64,000 nucleotides of DNA from an uncultured Cytophagales bacterium (GTDB taxonomy: Bacteria > Bacteroidota > Bacteroidia > Cytophagales > Thermonemataceae). The notes under the pieces were generated by a model. That model was not told where the DNA came from. It was given only the letters and a program-made list of their open reading frames with translations, and made no database searches. Of this stretch, positions 58,181 through 64,000 are shown piece after piece (position 1 is the stretch's first letter; each line of letters begins with the position of its first letter). The position numbers were made by a program, and so were the translations under genes. Location of the stretch: NCBI GenBank assembly GCA_938002655.1, contig CALLAC010000004.1:1-64000 (forward strand). Direction: 5' to 3'.

Positions 58181-59416
58181 TCAATACTCTGCCACTGCCT
58201 CTGCAATAATATCACAAGCCTCATTCATCTGATTTTCATTGATGATAAGCGGTGGGGCAAAACGAATTTTATCGCCATGTGTAGGCTTGGCAAGTAAGCC
58301 TTTATCTTTCATTGCAAGGCACAAATCCCAAGCCGTTTTGCCATTTTTTTCTTTAATATCTACTGCATTCAGAAGCCCTTTGCCACGTACCGCACTGATT
58401 TTTTCAGGATAGCATTGCATTAGTTTTTGCATACGCTTACGGAAAAGGATACCCATTTTTTCAGCATTTTCGGGGAGTTTTTCATCTTTGATTACCTGCA
58501 GAGCCGTCATTGCTATGGCACAAGCCAGCGGATTGCCTCCAAAAGTAGAGCCGTGCTCGCCTGGCTTTATACAAAGCATTACCTCATCATCAGCTAGTAC
58601 CGCAGAAATAGGATACGTACCTCCTGAAAGAGCCTTACCCAAGATAAGTATATCTGGATGCACGTTTTCGTGATGTGAAGCAAGCAATTTACCTGTTCTC
58701 CCCATACCTGTTTGCACTTCGTCCATCATCAACAATACATTGTATTTTTTGCAAAGCTCTGCGGATTTGGCAAGATAGCCTTCATCAGGAACAAAAACAC
58801 CTGCTTCGCCCTGAATAGGCTCAACCCAAAAACCACAAACATTCGGATTCTGAAGAGCTTTTTCTAAAGCCTGAATATCATTGTAAGGAATGATATGATA
58901 ACCAGGCATAAAAGGACCAAAATTGCTAGTAGCTGTTTTATCTGTAGATGCCGAAATGATTGCCAGCGTTCTGCCATGAAAGTTTCGCTGTACAGCTACA
59001 ATAACCGCCTGATTTGTGGGAATACCTTTTTTCTGATACCCCCATTTGCGAGCAAGTTTTAAGGCTGTTTCGTTGGCTTCTGCTCCCGAGTTCATCATTA
59101 GCACTTTATCGTAGCCAAAATATTCTGCCATATATTTTTCGCACAAGCCCAATTTATCATTGTAAAAAGCCCTTGAAGTAAGCGTAAGCGTTTGGGCTTG
59201 CTCTATAAGGGCCGATATGATACGGGGATGGCAATGCCCCTGATTGACAGCACTATAAGCAGAAAGAAAATCAAAATATTTCTTGCCCTCAACGTCCCAA
59301 AGAAAAATTCCTTCTCCTTTGGCAAGTACCACAGGAATAGGATGATAATTGTGAGCTCCGTAGCGTTCCTCTAATGCAATAGCTTCTTGTGTTGAAATGA
59401 AAGCAGTGGTTATCAT
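58181..59416 (-). CDS. rocD: ornithine--oxo-acid aminotransferase
   Basis: [79 protein letters not shown]. Confidence 0.93.
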   Translation of the reverse strand: MITTAFISTQEAIALEERYGAHNYHPIPVVLAKGEGIFLWDVEGKKYFDFLSAYSAVNQGHCHPRIISALIEQAQTLTLTSRAFYNDKLGLCEKYMAEYFGYDKVLMMNSGAEANETALKLARKWGYQKKGIPTNQAVIVAVQRNFHGRTLAIISASTDKTATSNFGPFMPGYHIIPYNDIQALEKALQNPNVCGFWVEPIQGEAGVFVPDEGYLAKSAELCKKYNVLLMMDEVQTGMGRTGKLLASHHENVHPDILILGKALSGGTYPISAVLADDEVMLCIKPGEHGSTFGGNPLACAIAMTALQVIKDEKLPENAEKMGILFRKRMQKLMQCYPEKISAVRGKGLLNAVDIKEKNGKTAWDLCLAMKDKGLLAKPTHGDKIRFAPPLIINENQMNEACDIIAEAVAEY

Positions 59417-59501
59417 AAAATAAACTTTTTAGTACTACATTGCGTTGAGTAGAAAAGTTTGAAAAGATTTTGCAAACATATCTGCAAAAATAATAAAAAT
59501 T

Positions 59502-59690
59502 ATGGAGTTTTCATATTTTATCAAGAAAAAAACAAATAGCTTGCCCGTTCTTGAAGAAGGCGACTACTACTACAACGAGCAAGGGCTTATGGTTTTTACG
59601 GAAAAATATCATCTCAAACGTGGCTATTGTTGCCAAAGTGGCTGTAAGCATTGCCCTTTTGGCTTCAAGAAGCAAAACGAAAAACCTTGA
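59502..59690 (+). CDS. DUF5522-like small Cys-containing protein
   Basis: YYYNEQGLMVFTEKYHLKRGYCCQSGCKHCPFGFKK. Confidence 0.75.
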   Translation: MEFSYFIKKKTNSLPVLEEGDYYYNEQGLMVFTEKYHLKRGYCCQSGCKHCPFGFKKQNEKP

Positions 59691-59722
59691 TGAAAATCAT
59701 TGATTTTTGGGGGCTTTTGTTG

Positions 59723-59730
59723 TAACTTTG
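59723..59730 (+). promoter_or_regulatory. -7 promoter element TAACTTTG
   Basis: TTG at 59700-59702, 20-nt spacer, TAACTTTG, ATG at 59754. Confidence 0.5.
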
Positions 59731-59753
59731 CGAAAAATTTAATCAAAAAAATA

Positions 59754-60005
59754 ATGAAAAAACATTTTTGGGCTATTCTATCCTCTTTCTTGCTTGTGGG
59801 TGGCAATCTTTTGGCCCAAAGCCAAGAAAATGCCGTTGAAGAGTTTTTCCGTACCGAAAGCAAATTTTATGTTGTAGTTGCGGTGCTTGCCATTGTAATG
59901 ATAGGACTTTTGGGGTATTTGATTTATTTGGATAGAAAAACAAAAAAATTGGAAAAGCAGATTTTCGGTGAAAAAAATCTTTTTTTTCAAGAAGACAAGA
60001 AATAA
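59754..60005 (+). CDS. CcmD-family-like small membrane protein
   Basis: Signal/TM protein with ESKFYVVVAVLAIVMIGLLGYLIYLDRKTKKLEKQI immediately upstream of ccmE. Confidence 0.7.
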   Translation: MKKHFWAILSSFLLVGGNLLAQSQENAVEEFFRTESKFYVVVAVLAIVMIGLLGYLIYLDRKTKKLEKQIFGEKNLFFQEDKK

Positions 60006-60037
60006 CCTTTTCTGTTAACATCTAAAATTTTACAAAG

Positions 60038-60451
60038 ATGAAACCTACACATGTTGTCGCTATTGTTGCCATTGCCATTGCTATTGGAGTGCTGATAACC
60101 TCCATGGGCAGTGTTACAGAATACGTTGATTTTTCTGTGGCTCAGGAAATGTACGCCAAAGGCAAAGATAAAGATGTGCATATTGTAGGCACGCTTCCTA
60201 AGGAGAAGTCGGGTAAAGTAGTAGGTATGCAGTATGAGCCTCGCCTCAATCCGAATTTATTTATTTTTGAAATGATTGATAACAAGGGCTATCGCGAAAA
60301 AATATACTACAACGATGCCAAACCCCAAGATTTTGAGCGTTCTGAACAAATTGTAATTGTTGGCTCTTACAACAAAGATAAGAAATTTATCGCCAAACAA
60401 ATCCTGATGAAATGCCCTTCTAAATACGAAGGTGAGCAGAAAAAAATATAG
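60038..60451 (+). CDS. ccmE: cytochrome c maturation protein CcmE
   Basis: MKPTHVVAIVAIAIAIGVLITSMGSVTEYVDFSVAQE...VHIVGTLPK...ERSEQIVIVGSYN. Confidence 0.8.
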   Translation: MKPTHVVAIVAIAIAIGVLITSMGSVTEYVDFSVAQEMYAKGKDKDVHIVGTLPKEKSGKVVGMQYEPRLNPNLFIFEMIDNKGYREKIYYNDAKPQDFERSEQIVIVGSYNKDKKFIAKQILMKCPSKYEGEQKKI

Positions 60452-60478
60452 AATTTCCTATCAAACAAGTTTTACCTA

Positions 60479-61132
60479 ATGAAGCATCTACTTATTCTTT
60501 TTATTTTTTTTCTACTTTTTTCCTTTACAAAAGCCCAAACTCACGAGTCGCAAATCCGAATGGATATTGCAGAAGAGTTGTGGACAGAACCAAAATCAAA
60601 TACACATTCACCAAAAGAAAACAATATTCAATCTATAAACGTTGTTCATAAAAGAATAGAAGTTCGTGAAAAAAGCAAATCCATACAAATTTATCCAATT
60701 TATCCAAGTATTTCGCATGCAAGGTTGAAAAGAAATCTTAAATTTGGGAAAGCCGTACAAGCTACTGATAGCTTGCCTACACACAAGTCTCTTTTTCAGC
60801 GTTTAGGCTGTTTTTTGAAAGAACCTTTGCAACTTATCTCTTTGGGCGTAGAACTTTTTGAGCTTACCAAACCACCCAAAAATACTTTTGCCCTAATCTT
60901 ATATGTTATTTACATTGTGCCTGTTTTTGCCATTATTACGGCTTTTATTTTGGGTGGAGTGATTGGGCTGGTTACTTTCATTTTTATCAGTGGAGCTATC
61001 AGTTTTCTGATTTATTGGGGGATTTTGGCACTATTGGGCATAGCTCTGACAGCTACATTTATCTTTTGGGGGCTTGTGGTGGCATTTTTAGTCGGATTGG
61101 TCGTGTATTTATTTTTAGTGCATTTATGTTAG
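60479..61132 (+). CDS. membrane protein of unknown function (217 aa)
   Basis: Signal peptide and C-terminal hydrophobic segments. Confidence 0.65.
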   Translation: MKHLLILFIFFLLFSFTKAQTHESQIRMDIAEELWTEPKSNTHSPKENNIQSINVVHKRIEVREKSKSIQIYPIYPSISHARLKRNLKFGKAVQATDSLPTHKSLFQRLGCFLKEPLQLISLGVELFELTKPPKNTFALILYVIYIVPVFAIITAFILGGVIGLVTFIFISGAISFLIYWGILALLGIALTATFIFWGLVVAFLVGLVVYLFLVHLC

Positions 61133-62007
61133 AAAATATCGAGGTCTGTCCTATCTGCGAAAATACTTCTTTTGAGCCTTTTCTTTCTTGTAAAGATTAC
61201 ACGGTAAGTGGTGAAATATTTACCTTACAAAAATGCTCTGCCTGTGATTTTGTACTTACTTCACCACGCCCTTTTCAGGCTTTTTTGGGAAATTACTACA
61301 AGTCTGAAAATTATATTTCACACTCCGACACCCAAAAAGGACTTGTCAATAAAATGTACCACTGGATAAGAAAAATTGCTTTGAAACGTAAATTACGCCT
61401 TATTGAAAGGCTCCATCATTTTCAGAAAGGTAAATTATTAGATTTTGGCTGTGGTACGGGCTATTTCCTGAAAACTGCACTGCAAGCAGGCTGGCAAGCC
61501 GAAGGCATCGAACCCGATGAAAATGCCCGTAAAATAGCTTCTGAAAATGCCAACAAACCTGTTTTTACCTCTTTACAAGAAATCAGAAAAGCTCAATTCG
61601 ATATTATCACCCTTTGGCATGTTTTAGAGCATATTCCTAAACTCAACGAAACTCTTTCAGAACTGAAATCTTTGCTAAAACCTACGGGCAAACTTGTAAT
61701 CGCTCTACCCAACCGAGAAAGTCAGGATGCTCAGGTTTTTGGTGCTTTTTGGGCGGCGTATGATGTGCCTCGTCATCTTTGGCATTTTAGCAAAAAAGAT
61801 ATACTTGCTCTTTCCCAAAAGCATTATTTACAAATTCAAGAAATTTTACCTATGCCTTTTGATGCCTACTACATTAGTTTGATGAGCACTCTTTATCAAA
61901 CAGGCAAAACACAATTTTTAAGAGCTTTTTGGCAAGGTTTTCTTTCCAATCTGAAAGCAGGCAAACAAAATACTTCCAGTTTGATTTATGTGTTGAAAAT
62001 AAACTAA
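61126..62007 (+). CDS. class I SAM-dependent methyltransferase with N-terminal zinc-ribbon-like Cys pairs
   Basis: CPICENTSFEPFLSCKDYTV...LQKCSACDF; LLDFGCGTGYFLKTALQAGWQAEGIEPDENA; LWHVLEHI. Confidence 0.85.
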   Translation: MLENIEVCPICENTSFEPFLSCKDYTVSGEIFTLQKCSACDFVLTSPRPFQAFLGNYYKSENYISHSDTQKGLVNKMYHWIRKIALKRKLRLIERLHHFQKGKLLDFGCGTGYFLKTALQAGWQAEGIEPDENARKIASENANKPVFTSLQEIRKAQFDIITLWHVLEHIPKLNETLSELKSLLKPTGKLVIALPNRESQDAQVFGAFWAAYDVPRHLWHFSKKDILALSQKHYLQIQEILPMPFDAYYISLMSTLYQTGKTQFLRAFWQGFLSNLKAGKQNTSSLIYVLKIN

Positions 62008-62252
62008 TTGTGGTTATTTAGGTATAGTTTGCAAAAAGAAAGTAAGAAACAAGATTTTTAGGGAGTTGATATCCGATACAAAAAATAAGTGGCAAAGTTC
62101 TTAAAGGCTTGAAAATCAGAGCTTTTTTAAGAATTTATTCCTTCTAAATCTTTGAAAAGCAAACTTGGTATAAAATTGTAATGAAAATCAGTAGTAGCGT
62201 TGATAAAAGTCAAGGCTTTGTTTTTCATAAATGTCTAAATTGCTCAAAAAAA

Positions 62253-63188
62253 ATGAAATTCTTTATGGTATCCTCACAAAATAAAACCTTTCAAGATGAA
62301 GTAGTAACTGCCTTTCAGCAATTGCAGACTGATATCTGTTCTGCCATAGAAAAAGCTGATGGCAAAGGTAGTTTTTCTAGAGACGAATGGCAAAGAGCCG
62401 AAGGTGGTGGCGGCTTAACAAGAATTCTGCAAAATGGAAGTGTTTTAGAAAAAGCAGGTGTCAATTTCTCCAAAGTATTCGGCACGCTTACCCCACAAAT
62501 GGCAAGTAAATTGCAAATGCCCGAAGGCGAATTTCTTGCCACAGGCGTTTCGATTGTAATGCACCCCGAAAGCCCTATGGTGCCTATTATTCATATGAAT
62601 ATACGTTATTTTGAAGTACAAACTGCCGATAACAAACTTATTTATTGGTTTGGTGGTGGTATTGACCTCACACCGCACTATATCGATAAAGAAGATGCTC
62701 GCTTTTTTCACCAAAAACTCAAAGAAGTTTGCGATAAATATCATCCCGAATTTTATCCAAAATTCAAACAATGGGCTGATGAATACTTCTTTATCAGACA
62801 TCGTAACGAAACGCGTGGCATTGGTGGCATTTTCTTTGACAGATTGCAAGAAAACGAAGAGATTAGTAAAGAAAAACTATTTGACTTTGTGCTTGATGTT
62901 GGCAAGAGCTTTGCTCCTATTTATAGCTATTTGATGAATAAAAACAAAAATCTGCCTTTCGGCGAAAAAGAAAAACGATGGCAGCTTATCCGCAGAGGTC
63001 GTTATGTAGAGTTTAACTTGGTGTATGATGTCGGTACAAAATTTGGGCTAGAAACCAATGGCAGAATAGAATCTATTTTGATGAGTTTGCCCAAACAAGC
63101 CGAATGGCATTATTGCTTTACCCCTGAACCAAACTCCAAAGAAGCCGAAACGCTTGCTTTGTTGCAAAAAGGTGTAAATTGGTTGTAA
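62253..63188 (+). CDS. hemF: oxygen-dependent coproporphyrinogen oxidase
   Basis: EGGGGLTRILQNGSVLEKAGVNFSKVFG; WFGGGIDLTPHYI; RHRNETRGIGGIFFD; RRGRYVEFNLVYDVGTKFGL. Confidence 0.94.
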   Translation: MKFFMVSSQNKTFQDEVVTAFQQLQTDICSAIEKADGKGSFSRDEWQRAEGGGGLTRILQNGSVLEKAGVNFSKVFGTLTPQMASKLQMPEGEFLATGVSIVMHPESPMVPIIHMNIRYFEVQTADNKLIYWFGGGIDLTPHYIDKEDARFFHQKLKEVCDKYHPEFYPKFKQWADEYFFIRHRNETRGIGGIFFDRLQENEEISKEKLFDFVLDVGKSFAPIYSYLMNKNKNLPFGEKEKRWQLIRRGRYVEFNLVYDVGTKFGLETNGRIESILMSLPKQAEWHYCFTPEPNSKEAETLALLQKGVNWL

Positions 63189-63206
63189 AATAGAGCATAT
63201 TTCGTA

Positions 63207-63241
63207 AAAAAGCCCTCTTTTAATTATGAAGAGGGCTTTTT
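63207..63241. terminator. bidirectional terminator between convergent hemF and HMGR genes
   Basis: AAAAAGCCCTCTT-ttaattatg-AAGAGGGCTTTTT. Confidence 0.85.
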
Positions 63242-63249
63242 GGGGCAAA

Positions 63250-64000
63250 TTATCTATTTCTGCCGTATTGTTCATGACTAGAAACCCAATCGGAAGAAGA
63301 AATCGCAGAAGCCAGCGAAATTTCTCCTGCCAGCACTACACCTGCTACAATTTCAGCAAACTTATTCACCGAGCCACGCCCTACACAGCCGAGCATACGC
63401 AAACATTCGTTTTGCGTAGCCAGTTTAATACCTCCTCCGTGCGTAGCAACAATCAGCGAAGGAATAGTAATATTCATATACAAGTCGCCTTCGGGAGTGA
63501 GTTCGGAGTACATAATACCTGCAGAAGATTCGGATACGTTGGCTACATCTTGCCCTGTGGCAATAAACATTGCCGTAATACCATTGGCAGAATGTAAGCC
63601 ATTGTTGTTAGCTCCTGAAAGAATAGCCCCTACATTGGCAACATGATAATGATACACCAGTTGTTCAGGTTCTACACGCATAATTTGCGTAAGCACCTCT
63701 CTTTTGATAGTACATTCAGCCACTACACGCTTGCCACGTGTACGCATTACATTGATTTGAGAGGCTTTCTTATCGGTGGCAAAGTTAGATTCTAAGTAAA
63801 AATTCTTGATTTTTCCTTGCGGATAAGCATCTAAAATCCAACTACAAGCGGCAAAAGTAGCACGCCCCACCATATTTTGCCCTGCCGCATCACCCGTAGA
63901 ATAATTGAAACGCAAATAAGCAAATTTATTGGAAAGGTAGCTATCTATGTACTGCAATTTGGCGACGCTGGAAGTAGCTTCTGCTTCTTCGGCAATTTTC
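63250..64000 (-). CDS. hydroxymethylglutaryl-CoA reductase, class I-like (5' end outside window)
   Basis: FNYSTGDAAGQNMVGRAT; GANNNGLHSANGITAMFIATGQDVANVSESSAG; ATHGGGIKLATQNECLRMLGC; C-terminal SSHEQYGRNR. Frame stays open to the window end (KIAEEAEATSSVAKLQYID...). Confidence 0.85.
   Translation of the reverse strand, partial: KIAEEAEATSSVAKLQYIDSYLSNKFAYLRFNYSTGDAAGQNMVGRATFAACSWILDAYPQGKIKNFYLESNFATDKKASQINVMRTRGKRVVAECTIKREVLTQIMRVEPEQLVYHYHVANVGAILSGANNNGLHSANGITAMFIATGQDVANVSESSAGIMYSELTPEGDLYMNITIPSLIVATHGGGIKLATQNECLRMLGCVGRGSVNKFAEIVAGVVLAGEISLASAISSSDWVSSHEQYGRNR

Noticed and set aside
1-64000. tRNA, rRNA, CRISPR arrays, intact transposases or prophage genes
   Set aside because: Looked for by eye (cloverleaf/TPsiC-like motifs, regularly spaced repeats, integrase motifs); none supportable without a covariance or profile search.

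Overview
The window is AT-rich and almost completely coding. The gene content and promoter style (TAnnTTTG -7 elements, PorU2/PorE-like type IX secretion proteins, TSP3-repeat OmpA protein, FabF-AcpP-Rnc cluster) indicate a Bacteroidota chromosome, probably Cytophagales-like. Most of it is ordinary housekeeping: kdsA, S9 prolyl oligopeptidase, UDP-xylose synthase-like epimerase, purM, bioD, PP2C phosphatase, SurA-like PPIase, Wzc/CpsB exopolysaccharide regulators, feoAB, rnc-fabF-acpP, cinA, uvrB, dxs, crtI, nuoA, M1 peptidase, rocD, ccmE, hemF and a class I HMG-CoA reductase. I found no rRNA, tRNA, CRISPR array or intact transposase. The most unusual items are: (i) an orphan McrB-like AAA+ protein with an Mrr_N-like winged helix, no McrC partner and a lost LRRRF arginine motif, followed by a multiply frameshifted Uma2-type nuclease relic; (ii) a DNA methyltransferase pseudogene behind uvrB; (iii) an exporter-type ABC protein with a degenerate signature, Walker B and H-loop; (iv) a very basic secreted protein with three 18-aa repeats, next to a Lys-rich lipoprotein; (v) a 13-bp inverted repeat around a TACCTTTG element just upstream of a membrane-protein gene; (vi) a small stand-alone LOTUS-like protein; (vii) a TPR-CHAT protease; (viii) both MEP-pathway (dxs) and HMG-CoA reductase genes within about 15 kb. 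All calls come from reading the sequence; no homology searches were run.
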